Below, one piece after another: positions 26,091-35,017 of a stretch of DNA of 64,000 nucleotides. Within the stretch, counting starts at the first letter, position 1; every line of letters starts with the position of its first letter. The stretch covers positions 13,238-77,237 of the forward strand of contig DFYO01000076.1 in assembly GCA_002381865.1 (NCBI GenBank). The letters run 5' to 3'. The translations under genes were made by a program, and so were the position numbers. Source of the DNA: Clostridiales bacterium UBA4080 (GTDB lineage: Bacteria; Bacillota; Clostridia; Lachnospirales; Vallitaleaceae). The notes under the pieces were generated by a model. It saw nothing but the letters and a program-made list of their open reading frames with translations. It ran no database searches and had not been told where the DNA came from.

Positions 26091-26299
26091 AACAATCGCC
26101 TCCTTAAAATATTGATTAATAAAATAGTGATTAATCGAAACATACATAATAATATATTCGCCTATTTGCATATAAATCCTTTATTTTTTAACGATTATAT
26201 TGAAAAGAATTCATTGTCTGTAAATTGATTATTCCTTGTTTATAATAACCAAATATGATACCATAAGAATTGTTAAAAATATCGAAAGCAGGTATATAA

Positions 26300-27226
26300 A
26301 TGGATAGGTTTTTGTATAATAGGTATTCTGATTATTTAAAAAAGAAATATGGTCAAAAAGTATATAAGCTTCCTATAAATCTGGATATTACCTGTCCTAA
26401 CAGAGATGGTACAATAGGTACTGAGGGGTGTTATTTTTGCAGTGACCTGGGAACAGGGTTTGAAAGCCTTGAAAACAAATATACGGTCAGGCAACAGCTT
26501 ATTAAAAATATGGACTATATTGGAAAAAGATATGGTGCAAAAAAATTTATTGCTTATTTTCAAAATTACACAAATACCTATATGTGTTTTGAGGATTTTA
26601 AATGCTATATAATCGATGCCATCCAAAAAGATATAGTAGAAATAGATATATCTACAAGACCTGATTGTTTAGGCGAGCAACATCTTGAGTTTTTACAAAG
26701 TTTAAAAATGCAATACAATATTAATTTCACAATAGAGCTTGGACTTCAATCTTCCAATGACGATACTCTTAAAGCAATAAACAGAGGTCATAGTGTTAAG
26801 GATTATATTGATTCAGTTAAGCTAATAAAAAAATATGATTTTGATTTATGCACTCATTTAATACTAAATCTGCCCTCAGATACCAGTGAAGATGCAATTA
26901 AATCTGCAAAGCTAATGAACGAGGTGCAAACTGAGCAAGTGAAGCTACACTCTTTATACATTGCAAAGGGAAGCGTTTTTGAAAAGCTATATAATGAGAA
27001 CAAAATAGTAATATGCTCAATGGAGGAGTATATTGAACGTGTTATATTGTTTTTAGAAAATCTTAACCCTGAAATAACAGTTCAAAGGTTATTAGGAAGA
27101 GTGCCAGAAGAACAAACAATTTTTTGCAACTGGAAAACAAGCTGGTGGAAAATCCAAGAACAAATTGAACAAAAAATGATTTCCGAAAATAGATTTCAAG
27201 GTAAACAATATCAGAAATATATATAA
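26300..27226 (+). CDS. Radical SAM protein, YhcC/TIGR01212 type
   Basis: 308 residues. The cluster-binding motif is Cys-x12-Cys-x2-Cys, seen as CPNRDGTIGTEGCYFC. DISTRPDCLGEQHLEFL, IELGLQSSNDDTL and AINRGHSVKDY are typical of the YhcC-like family (annotated TIGR01212). The function is not established; some members lie near tRNA or wall genes. It is transcribed away from the P-loop gene, with about 210 bases between. Confidence 0.85.
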   Translation: MDRFLYNRYSDYLKKKYGQKVYKLPINLDITCPNRDGTIGTEGCYFCSDLGTGFESLENKYTVRQQLIKNMDYIGKRYGAKKFIAYFQNYTNTYMCFEDFKCYIIDAIQKDIVEIDISTRPDCLGEQHLEFLQSLKMQYNINFTIELGLQSSNDDTLKAINRGHSVKDYIDSVKLIKKYDFDLCTHLILNLPSDTSEDAIKSAKLMNEVQTEQVKLHSLYIAKGSVFEKLYNENKIVICSMEEYIERVILFLENLNPEITVQRLLGRVPEEQTIFCNWKTSWWKIQEQIEQKMISENRFQGKQYQKYI

Positions 27227-27323
27227 AATGATTTTTAAGAACACAATATTGTCATTATTAAAAAAGTAATTTCAAACAATACAATATCATAAATATTTAA
27301 TAAACAATTTTGAGGAATACAAT

Positions 27324-28775
27324 ATGAATAGATATATTGAAAAACAAAAAAGTAAGGACATTCAAAATAAAATAACACAAAACGCAAACCGACATATAAA
27401 CTTAGGACTATTTGTGTATTTTGCGATTTTTGCTTATTTAGTTTTCACTATTTTGAATTTTTCATTAGCTAAAAAGACTAATTATATTTTAGCAGAACAA
27501 AGTTCAATCATTGAATCTGCCGTATTTAATGGTCTTGTTATTAAAAAAGAAGAAATAATTAAAAGTTCTCATAATGGAAGCGTTAAACTTTTTGCTAGCG
27601 AAGGTAAAAAAGTACCAGCAAATTCTTTGATTGCTTGCGTAGATAACAACAACGAACTTGATAAAATAATTTCTGATCAAATGGCTTCAGAAAAAGCAAA
27701 ACAAAAAAACAAAACTCTAATATCAAAACAAGATGATATGTATTTAAAGGAAAAAATCAAAAAGTATATCTTAAATAAAGATAAACGCTCATTTGAATTT
27801 GTTTATGATTTAAAAAATCAGCTTGCAATTTCAGCAGCCAGCTCAGCTAATACGATTATATTACAGGATAATCAGCTTTTAAATACTATTATTTCAAAGT
27901 CTTCTCTAAAAGACTTTGCCTATTACACTTCAAAAAGTGGTGTAGTATCATATTTTATTGACGGAATGGAGGATATTACAATTGATAGCTTTAAACCAGC
28001 TGATTTGACCAGAATACCAGTTTATAATGAAGCCTCTGAAAGTACAGTGGTTCAGAAAAACAATCCGTTATATAAGTTAACAGACAATTACAGGTGGTAT
28101 TTGGCGGCAAAGATAGATCAGGTAACTGAACAACAGCTAGAAGGGAAAACCAATATTAGTATTAAGCTCACTGAAAAAAACGTTCAGATGAGTGGCACTA
28201 TCTATAAAATATTTAAGGAAGAAGGCTATACTTACCTTGTTTTAGAATTTGCTAAATATGCCGAAGAAATGCTAAACATAAGAAATGCAGAATTTTCAAT
28301 TATTTTCTCAAATACAGAAGGCATAAAAATTCCTAAGGCAGCAATTATTGAAAAGGAATTCGTTAAGCTTCCAGCAGCCTCTTTGTTTCCATCAAGTCAA
28401 GGTCCTCAAATAAAAGTCTATAATCCAAGCAGTAAAACGGGTGGAAAAGATGAGGAAGCAATTGTTAATATTAATATTTACAAAAAGGAAGGTGATTATA
28501 TATATATTCCAACATCTTCTGACCTAAATATAGGAACAAAAATTAATTATGAGCTTGAAGGAAATCAGATAATTGATTATATGATAGCTGAATCTAAAAA
28601 AATAGAGGGAGTGTTTGTAATAAATAAAGGGTATGCTGCCTTTAGAATCATAGAACCTATAGGCTTTACGACTGATTATGTTATTATAAAAGACAATACG
28701 CCTTATGGAGTTAAGGTATTTGACAGGATTGCAAGTGAAGCAAAGTTATATAAAGAAAACCAATTAATATATTAG
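27324..28775 (+). CDS. HlyD-like membrane-anchored protein of the sepF/ylm block
   Basis: 483 residues. One membrane helix (about 29-48, LGLFVYFAIFAYLVFTILNF) precedes an external part with a lipoyl/barrel-sandwich-like start (GLVIKKEEIIKSSHNGSVKL) and an adaptor-type middle (NNPLYKLTDNYRWYLAAKID). The end has a repeat-like FVINKGYAAFRIIEPI. Proteins of this kind sit immediately before yggS and sepF in many Clostridia; their role is unknown, plausibly in envelope assembly at the septum. GAGGA precedes the ATG. Confidence 0.75.
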   Translation: MNRYIEKQKSKDIQNKITQNANRHINLGLFVYFAIFAYLVFTILNFSLAKKTNYILAEQSSIIESAVFNGLVIKKEEIIKSSHNGSVKLFASEGKKVPANSLIACVDNNNELDKIISDQMASEKAKQKNKTLISKQDDMYLKEKIKKYILNKDKRSFEFVYDLKNQLAISAASSANTIILQDNQLLNTIISKSSLKDFAYYTSKSGVVSYFIDGMEDITIDSFKPADLTRIPVYNEASESTVVQKNNPLYKLTDNYRWYLAAKIDQVTEQQLEGKTNISIKLTEKNVQMSGTIYKIFKEEGYTYLVLEFAKYAEEMLNIRNAEFSIIFSNTEGIKIPKAAIIEKEFVKLPAASLFPSSQGPQIKVYNPSSKTGGKDEEAIVNINIYKKEGDYIYIPTSSDLNIGTKINYELEGNQIIDYMIAESKKIEGVFVINKGYAAFRIIEPIGFTTDYVIIKDNTPYGVKVFDRIASEAKLYKENQLIY

Positions 28776-28794
28776 TAAACTAGGAGATTGATAT

Positions 28795-29481
28795 ATGTGT
28801 ATAGAAAAAAACCTAAAAAATATTAGAGAACAAATGATAGAAGCCTGCAATAATTCAAACAGAAATATTTCAGATATAACTCTTATTGCTGTAACCAAGA
28901 CTAAGCCTGTAGAAATGATTTTAAAAGCCATCCAGGCAGGCTCCGAGCATCTTGGAGAAAATAAGGTTCAGGAGATTATTGATAAATACCCTGAAATTGC
29001 AGCGGATGTAAAATGGCATATGATTGGACATCTTCAAACAAATAAAATAAAGTATATTATCGATAAAGTAGAGCTAATACATTCTGTTGACAGTCTAAAG
29101 CTAGCACAAGCAATTGATAAGGAAGCGAAAAAAATAAATAAGGTTCAGAACATACTTATTCAGGTTAATATGGCAAGAGAAGAAAGTAAGTTTGGAATTG
29201 ATAAAAATGATACCGAAAATATTATTTGTGAAATTTCCAAATTAAACAACCTCAGAATAAAAGGTTTGATGACTGTTGCTCCATTTGTTGAAAATCCAGA
29301 GGAAAATAGACCTATTTTCAAAGAAATGTTACAACTTTATATTGACATAAATAGCAAAAACATTGATAATGTTGTTATGGATACGCTTTCAATGGGGATG
29401 ACTAATGATTTTGCAGTTGCAATTGAAGAAGGCGCTACTATGGTGCGAATCGGAACTGCAATCTTTGGACATAGAAATTAA
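28795..29481 (+). CDS. yggS: YggS family pyridoxal phosphate homeostasis protein
   Basis: 228 residues, a PLP-binding alanine-racemase-fold protein without catalytic domain. PLP should bind Lys35 in AVTKTKP. Other signatures are HLGENKVQE, HMIGHLQTNK and LSMGMTNDFAVAIEEG. It balances cellular PLP and amino-acid pools. In Bacillus the gene is ylmE, part of the same ylm division cluster seen here. Confidence 0.95.
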   Translation: MCIEKNLKNIREQMIEACNNSNRNISDITLIAVTKTKPVEMILKAIQAGSEHLGENKVQEIIDKYPEIAADVKWHMIGHLQTNKIKYIIDKVELIHSVDSLKLAQAIDKEAKKINKVQNILIQVNMAREESKFGIDKNDTENIICEISKLNNLRIKGLMTVAPFVENPEENRPIFKEMLQLYIDINSKNIDNVVMDTLSMGMTNDFAVAIEEGATMVRIGTAIFGHRN

Positions 29482-29500
29482 TAAGAAGGGATTGATTAAA

Positions 29501-29980
29501 ATGGCGAAATTTTTGGATAAAATGTTAGATATGATGAATTTAAATGATTATGACGATGAAGATGATTTTGAATATGAAGATGATATCGAGGAATTTGGCA
29601 GTGTAGCTGAAAAAAGACCTTTTAAAAGCTATTCGGGCGGCAAGGACTTCGAGAGTTCTGGTTCAAAGGTTGTTAATTTTCAAGCTAGTGTTCAAATGGA
29701 GGTGGTTGTAATTCAACCGCTTGCTTATGATGAGGCGCAAATTATTTGTGATCACATTAAAGCTAAAAGACCAGTGGTTCTTAATCTTGAAAAAATGGAG
29801 AAAAACGTAGCGCAAAGGATTATGGATTTTGTCAGCGGGTCTTGTTATACTCTCAATGGTAATTTACAAAGAATAACAAATAATATCTTTATAATAGCAC
29901 CTGAAAATGTAGATGTGGCAGGTGATTTCAGAGAAGAACTGAAGTCTAACGGTATCATTCTTCCGTGGAGAAATGAATAA
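29501..29980 (+). CDS. sepF: Cell division protein SepF
   Basis: 159 residues. An N-terminal amphipathic helix (AKFLDKMLDMMNL) for membrane binding is followed by an acidic linker and the compact SepF domain (VVVIQPLAYDEAQIICDHIK, RPVVLNLEKMEKNVAQRIMDF, GSCYTLNGNLQRI). SepF polymers tie FtsZ to the membrane. A longer frame from 29405 overlaps yggS; AAGGG before the ATG at 29501 fixes the start. Confidence 0.95.
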   Translation: MAKFLDKMLDMMNLNDYDDEDDFEYEDDIEEFGSVAEKRPFKSYSGGKDFESSGSKVVNFQASVQMEVVVIQPLAYDEAQIICDHIKAKRPVVLNLEKMEKNVAQRIMDFVSGSCYTLNGNLQRITNNIFIIAPENVDVAGDFREELKSNGIILPWRNE

Positions 29981-29992
29981 CAGGAGGCTTTA

Positions 29993-30253
29993 ATGAATTT
30001 ACTATTAGAAACATTTGATAAATTTCTCTATATATTAGAGATTTTTATTTTAATAAGAGTTATTATATCCTGGTTTCCAGTTTCCAGGGACAATCCGTTG
30101 GTTGAATTGGTATATACATTATCGGAACCAATACTATCACCAATACGAAGATTAATAAAGCATTCTATTTTCGGAGGCAAAGGGCAGATATTTGATATTT
30201 CCCCCTTAATTGCCTTTCTTGTTTTGCAATATCTTCAAAATCTGATTGTTTAA
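29993..30253 (+). CDS. yggT: YggT family membrane protein
   Basis: 86 residues with two hydrophobic segments and the family signatures ILIRVIISWFP and LSEPILSPIRRLI. Known as YlmG in Bacillus; homologues influence nucleoid and division-site organisation. AGGAGG precedes the ATG by the usual distance. It lies between sepF and ylmH as in Bacillus. Confidence 0.93.
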   Translation: MNLLLETFDKFLYILEIFILIRVIISWFPVSRDNPLVELVYTLSEPILSPIRRLIKHSIFGGKGQIFDISPLIAFLVLQYLQNLIV

Positions 30254-30262
30254 AGGTACTTT

Positions 30263-31024
30263 ATGAACAAAGAAGAGACATTATTATTAAACAAACTAAA
30301 AGAAAAGGCAAATAGAGCAGGTTATAGAAATTCAATAGAATATACTAATTTTCTTGATTTAAATGAACAAGAGATATTTAAGTGGAACCAAAAAGAATTC
30401 AATAATGTTAAATATGATTTTTATGGTGGTAACCCTGAAGCCGAAAGAAAGCTTATTTGTTTTTATAACAGTGATATTTCTTCAGATATTAAAGAAACCA
30501 GTGATTATCCTGTTTCTATACTTAAAATAACAAATAATTCTACGCAGAAATGTTCTCACCGTGATTATCTAGGGGCGGTATTAAATCTTGGAATAACAAG
30601 GGATTTAATTGGTGATATAATAGTAATTGATAACTCTGCATATCTTTATTGCATGGAGCATATTAGTGAATTTATTTGCGATAATCTATTTCAAGTTAAG
30701 AATTGCAGTATTATGATTAGTAAGGCTTCTAAAGAGGATATATTAGATATAAAGCCAGAATATATATTGATAAAGGGCAGTGTTTCGTCTTTAAGGATAG
30801 ACAGTATAATTAAGCTTGCTTTCTCTATGTCGCGTACTAATTCTCAAGCCTTGATATTAAGCAAAAAGGTGTTTTTAAATAGCAAGCTAGTCGAAAAAAT
30901 ATCTCAGCAGGCTACCCTAAATGATATCATTTCAGTAAGGGGCTTCGGAAAATGTAAAATTTCTAAAATAGGTGAGCTCACAAAGAAATCAAGAATTATA
31001 GTAGAAATATATTATTATAAATAG
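30263..31024 (+). CDS. ylmH: YlmH-type S4-domain RNA-binding protein
   Basis: 253 residues. The N-terminal half has the YlmH pattern (KLICFYNSD, DYLGAVLNLGITRDLIGDI). The C-terminal S4 domain (about 180-245) includes KVFLNSKLVEKISQQATLND and the GFGKCKISKIGE end. In Bacillus YlmH helps clear stalled ribosomes on the large subunit. It is part of the division block by position only. Confidence 0.92.
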   Translation: MNKEETLLLNKLKEKANRAGYRNSIEYTNFLDLNEQEIFKWNQKEFNNVKYDFYGGNPEAERKLICFYNSDISSDIKETSDYPVSILKITNNSTQKCSHRDYLGAVLNLGITRDLIGDIIVIDNSAYLYCMEHISEFICDNLFQVKNCSIMISKASKEDILDIKPEYILIKGSVSSLRIDSIIKLAFSMSRTNSQALILSKKVFLNSKLVEKISQQATLNDIISVRGFGKCKISKIGELTKKSRIIVEIYYYK

Positions 31025-31034
31025 GAGGGAATTT

Positions 31035-31655
31035 ATGTTAACACCATTAGATATCGAATCAAAATCTTTTCAAAAATCAATATCTGGATATAATCAAAGT
31101 GAAGTAAAGGCTTTTTTAAAAGAGGTGCTTTGTGATTATGAACAAATTTACAAACAAAACATTGAAATGAAGGATAAGCTTGCAACCTTGCAAGAGGGAA
31201 TTCAATATTATAAGAATATTGAAGCTACACTTCAAAGCACTTTAATCCTTGCTGAAAAAACCGCAGAAGAAACAAAAAATCTTGCAAGACAAAAAGCAAA
31301 TCAAATTGAAAAAGAAGCTCAACTTAAGGCTGATATGATTTTAAATGATGCTCGTCATGAAATTATGGAAATAAATAGAATTAAAGAAGAACTAATCCAC
31401 AGCTTTGATGTAAATAAAATTCAAATGAGACAATATCTTAATACTCAATTGGAGCTTACAGAAAAAGCCAGGCTTGACAATACCTCCAGCACAAAAGCAA
31501 ACTCCTATGTTTATTCAAATTCACTAGACAAAGAGGACGCTATTGATATGAGTTCTCACAAAATCAAGCCTCTTATTAAAGAAAATGATAGGTCCTTTGA
31601 ACAAGCTGAAGATAACGACGAAGAAAACGATACGCTTGCACTTGATATCAAGTAA
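31035..31655 (+). CDS. divIVA: DivIVA family coiled-coil protein
   Basis: 206 residues. The N-terminal membrane-curvature domain LTPLDIESKSFQKSISGYNQ is followed by long coiled-coil segments up to about residue 140 and a charged, poorly ordered tail. DivIVA marks poles and septa; in Clostridia that also carry MinE its role is likely organisation of wall synthesis or chromosome anchoring. GGAGGG precedes the ATG. Confidence 0.93.
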   Translation: MLTPLDIESKSFQKSISGYNQSEVKAFLKEVLCDYEQIYKQNIEMKDKLATLQEGIQYYKNIEATLQSTLILAEKTAEETKNLARQKANQIEKEAQLKADMILNDARHEIMEINRIKEELIHSFDVNKIQMRQYLNTQLELTEKARLDNTSSTKANSYVYSNSLDKEDAIDMSSHKIKPLIKENDRSFEQAEDNDEENDTLALDIK

Positions 31656-31683
31656 ATTATTATGAAAGGCACAGTAATATAAT

Positions 31684-32775
31684 ATGGAAACACTTATAGT
31701 TAATACCCCGAATAAAAAATATCCTATTTACTTTGATTCTTCTTTTGAAAGCCTACCTATAAAGGTAGCTGAATTAGTAGATAATATTAGCAAAATTTGC
31801 ATTATAACGGATGACAATGTGGATTCACTTTATGGCAAACAGGTAGAGGATTTATTTAAAAATCATTTTTCAAATGTATGCAGAATTGCATTTAAACATG
31901 GAGAAAAAAGCAAAAATCTAGATACAATTTCTGATTTTTATAGCTTTATGATTGATAACAAATTAGACCGAAAGTCCTTAATAGTTGCATTAGGCGGTGG
32001 AGTAGCTGGAGATATGGCGGGATTTACTGCTGCAACCTATATGAGAGGAATTAGATTTATTCAGGTTCCAACAACGCTCTTATCTCAGGTAGATAGCAGT
32101 GTTGGCGGTAAAACTGGCGTGGATTTTAAAGGTTACAAAAATATTATTGGATCTTTTGCACAACCCGAGCTGGTATATATCAATCTTAATTCATTAGATA
32201 CCTTACCATCAAGAGAATTTAATGCAGGTATGGCTGAGGTGATAAAATATGGTGTAGCACTAGACTCTGATTTCTATAGATATATTGAAGAAAACAAAGA
32301 ACTTATCAAGAAATTAAACAAAACGGTCCTTGAAAAAATCATATATAAATCCTGCGATATAAAAAGAAAAATTGTTGAAGAGGACGAAAAAGAAAACGGT
32401 TCAAGAGCGCTTCTGAATTTTGGACACACAATAGGACATGCTATTGAAAGATTAAAGGAGTTTGAGCTCTTGCATGGGGAATGCATATCTATTGGTTTTA
32501 TTTCCGCATTTATTATTTCTATAGAAATGGGTATGGATAAAAACAATAATATTCAAAAGCTTGAAAATATTTTATCATATTTTGAGCTTCCTCTTAAAGT
32601 CAGAGGTTTAACAGTTCAAGATATATACAATCAGTTGTTTTATGATAAAAAAACTTCTTCTGACACAATTAAGCTAGCTCTTCTAAAGGAGTCAGGAACT
32701 TCATACATATCTGACAAGGCTACCCGTGATACTATAGAAAAGGGTATAAAAGCAATTATCGAATATGAATATTAA
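31684..32775 (+). CDS. aroB: 3-dehydroquinate synthase AroB
   Basis: 363 residues. NAD- and substrate-binding motifs GGGVAGDMAGF and SQVDSSVGGKTGVDF are intact, as are the zinc-ligand region (AGMAEVIKYG) and LNFGHTIGHAIE. It forms the first ring of the shikimate pathway from DAHP. It stands alone among division and lipoprotein genes rather than with other aro genes. Its 3' end overlaps the lspA start by 11 bases, suggesting translational coupling. Confidence 0.97.
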   Translation: METLIVNTPNKKYPIYFDSSFESLPIKVAELVDNISKICIITDDNVDSLYGKQVEDLFKNHFSNVCRIAFKHGEKSKNLDTISDFYSFMIDNKLDRKSLIVALGGGVAGDMAGFTAATYMRGIRFIQVPTTLLSQVDSSVGGKTGVDFKGYKNIIGSFAQPELVYINLNSLDTLPSREFNAGMAEVIKYGVALDSDFYRYIEENKELIKKLNKTVLEKIIYKSCDIKRKIVEEDEKENGSRALLNFGHTIGHAIERLKEFELLHGECISIGFISAFIISIEMGMDKNNNIQKLENILSYFELPLKVRGLTVQDIYNQLFYDKKTSSDTIKLALLKESGTSYISDKATRDTIEKGIKAIIEYEY

Positions 32776-33295
32776 AAATAGCTTTAAATTACCTATAGAA
32801 ATTATTAGTATCATATTATTAATTGCCTCTGACCAACTTGTTAAATTTCTTACCGTTACTTTCTTAAAAGGTCAAAAACCTTTAGTTATGGTAAAAGGAG
32901 TATTTCAGTTTACGTATGTAGAAAACAGAGGCGCCGCATTTGGCATGCTTCAAAATCAAAGAGTGTTTTTTCTTATTTTTACATTAGCTGTAATTATATG
33001 GATAATAATAAACCTAATAAAAATTCCACAGTCAAAAATGTATTATCCCTTAAGAATTACTATCATTGTATTTTTGTCAGGGGCAATAGGTAATTTAATT
33101 GATAGAATAAGACTTTCTTATGTAATTGATACCTTTTATTTTAGCTTGATTAACTTTCCTGTTTTTAATGTTGCAGATATTTATGTAGTTTTAGGTTCTT
33201 TAGTATTTGTATATCTAATAATGTTTTATTACAGTGAAGAAAATTTAAGCTCAATTTTTAAAAAGAATAATAATAAGATTAAAAAATCAAAATGA
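32765..33295 (+). CDS. lspA: Lipoprotein signal peptidase LspA
   Basis: 176 residues with four membrane helices. The aspartic-protease sites are in GNLIDR-x-x-LSYVIDTF and FNVADIYVVLG; VENRGAAFGML is the conserved external loop. It removes signal peptides from diacylglyceryl prolipoproteins, such as the peptide-binding lipoprotein encoded near 61 kb. The 3' extension is lysine/asparagine-rich. It overlaps aroB and precedes an rluD-type gene, the usual lspA-rluD order. Confidence 0.95.
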   Translation: MNIKNSFKLPIEIISIILLIASDQLVKFLTVTFLKGQKPLVMVKGVFQFTYVENRGAAFGMLQNQRVFFLIFTLAVIIWIIINLIKIPQSKMYYPLRITIIVFLSGAIGNLIDRIRLSYVIDTFYFSLINFPVFNVADIYVVLGSLVFVYLIMFYYSEENLSSIFKKNNNKIKKSK

Positions 33296-33333
33296 ACAAC
33301 CCTCTCTGTGTCTATTTGCAGGAGTAATCATCT

Positions 33334-34287
33334 ATGATTATAAGGAATAATATGGAACAAAACAAGACTTATAGCCTAGTTGTGGCTGAAAATAGCCCTA
33401 ATATTAGAATTGATAAATATTTATCCGAAAATATAAACGAACTATCTAGGTCATTTATTGAAAAGCTTATTAAAGAGCAGGAAATATTTGTAAATGGAAA
33501 ACCAGTAAAATCAAATTTCAAAGTAAAGCCTGAAGATAAAATTGATTTTATTTTGCCTGAACCTAAAGAAATAAATGTATTGCCTAATAATATTGAATTA
33601 AATATTATTTATGAGGATATGGATATTCTTGTTATAAATAAGCCTCAAAATATGGTTGTTCATCCAGCCCCTGGACATTATGATGACACCATTGTAAATG
33701 CAGTGCTTAACCATTGTAAAGGAGAGCTCTCCGGTATAAATGGTATGATAAGACCTGGAATAGTACATAGAATTGACAAAAACACATCTGGTCTTTTAGT
33801 TATATGTAAAAACGATACTGCTCATATTCACATTGCAAAGCAGCTAAAAGAACATAGTATTACCAGAAAATATGAAGCTATTGTCTATAACAATTTTAAA
33901 GATGAATCTGGCACAGTAGATGCACCTATTGGCAGACATCCAGTTAACAGAAAAATGATGGCTATTAATCCAAAAAACGGTAAAAATGCAATCACGCATT
34001 ATAAGGTACTAGACCATTTGAACAACACATATAATTATGTTGAGTTATCTCTTGAAACTGGAAGAACTCATCAGATTAGAGTGCATTTAGCAAGTATAAA
34101 CCATCCCATACTTGGAGATGAGATTTATGGCCCTAAGAATAACAAATTAGCTAACAAACTAACCGGGCAGGTATTACACGCAAAAACACTTGGCTTTATA
34201 CATCCGAGAACTGGTAAATATGTTGAATTCACTTCAGATTTACCGGAATACTTTCAAAAACTTTTATTTCAATTAAAGAAAATATAA
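33334..34287 (+). CDS. Pseudouridine synthase, RluD family
   Basis: 317 residues. An N-terminal S4 domain (about 22-75) is followed by the RluA/RluD catalytic domain; the catalytic Asp148 is in VHRIDKNTSGLLV. HPAPGHYDDTIVNAVL and GRTHQIRVHLA are family signatures. It modifies uridines in 23S rRNA (RluD type); exact target positions cannot be told. AGGAG at 33321-33325 supports the first ATG; a second in-frame ATG at 33352 is possible. Confidence 0.93.
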   Translation: MIIRNNMEQNKTYSLVVAENSPNIRIDKYLSENINELSRSFIEKLIKEQEIFVNGKPVKSNFKVKPEDKIDFILPEPKEINVLPNNIELNIIYEDMDILVINKPQNMVVHPAPGHYDDTIVNAVLNHCKGELSGINGMIRPGIVHRIDKNTSGLLVICKNDTAHIHIAKQLKEHSITRKYEAIVYNNFKDESGTVDAPIGRHPVNRKMMAINPKNGKNAITHYKVLDHLNNTYNYVELSLETGRTHQIRVHLASINHPILGDEIYGPKNNKLANKLTGQVLHAKTLGFIHPRTGKYVEFTSDLPEYFQKLLFQLKKI

Positions 34288-34305
34288 CGAGGTGCTTTGG
34301 ATAAT

Positions 34306-34827
34306 ATGAAGATACTTATGGATGAAAAAGCAATTAATAGAGCTGTAACAAGAATTGCACATGAGATTATCGAAAAAAATCGCGGGGTTAATGACATTGT
34401 AATATTAGGTATTAAAACCCGTGGTGTTCCTTTAGCAAGAGCTATTGTCAAAAAAATCAAGCTCATTGAAAATATTGAAATTCCATTTGCTGTTCTTGAT
34501 ATAACATTTTATCGAGATGACTTGAATCATAAGTCGGTACATCCTGTGCTTAATAACTCTTTTAACATGGATGTAAAAAACAAAATTGTTATACTTGTTG
34601 ATGATGTTATTTATACAGGAAGAACCTGCAGAGCTGCACTTGATGCTGTAATGGCCTCAGGAAGGGCAAAAAAAATACAATTTGTTGCTTTAGTAGACAG
34701 AGGGCATAGAGAACTTCCTTTAGCTCCGGATTTTATTGGCAAAAATGTTCCAACCTCAAGAGATGAGGTTGTACATGTCAGGTTAAAGGAAACTGATGGT
34801 GAAGATATAGTAGTAATAACAAATTGA
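34306..34827 (+). CDS. pyrR: PyrR regulator / uracil phosphoribosyltransferase
   Basis: 173 residues. The PRPP loop is VILVDDVIYTGRTCRAAL, and LGIKTRGVPLARAI with FYRDDL are typical of PyrR. In Bacillus PyrR binds UMP and leader RNA to cause early termination of pyr transcripts. An in-frame TTG at 34297 is too close to the GAGGTG ribosome site, so ATG 34306 was chosen. The -35 box of the next promoter overlaps its stop codon. No PyrR-type leader hairpin is visible before pyrB. Confidence 0.93.
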   Translation: MKILMDEKAINRAVTRIAHEIIEKNRGVNDIVILGIKTRGVPLARAIVKKIKLIENIEIPFAVLDITFYRDDLNHKSVHPVLNNSFNMDVKNKIVILVDDVIYTGRTCRAALDAVMASGRAKKIQFVALVDRGHRELPLAPDFIGKNVPTSRDEVVHVRLKETDGEDIVVITN

Positions 34828-34851
34828 CAGCATAATTTATTGTAGTATAAT
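34824..34851 (+). promoter_or_regulatory. Consensus promoter for the pyrB-like/pyrC-like pair
   Basis: TTGACA (34824-34829) and TATAAT (34846-34851) are both perfect, 16 bases apart. The -35 overlaps the pyrR stop codon. About 160 bases of untranslated leader follow before the pyrB start; I see no terminator/antiterminator pair in it. Confidence 0.85.
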
Positions 34852-35017
34852 AGTAATCAGATTTTAATGTTTTGATTTTTATAAGTAAGTCACTCAATTA
34901 ATTTATTTTCGAAAAAAATGTTCTTTTTTAGTTAAAATTATTTCACCGGTTTAGTATTTACTTGCTGCAATGTAGTATTAATGTATCATTATAACCCATT
35001 CGAAAAGAGGAATAAAC

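Noticed and set aside
34828..35017. PyrR-controlled attenuator upstream of pyrB
   Set aside because: No terminator stem with T-tract and no recognisable PyrR-binding loop could be found in the leader.
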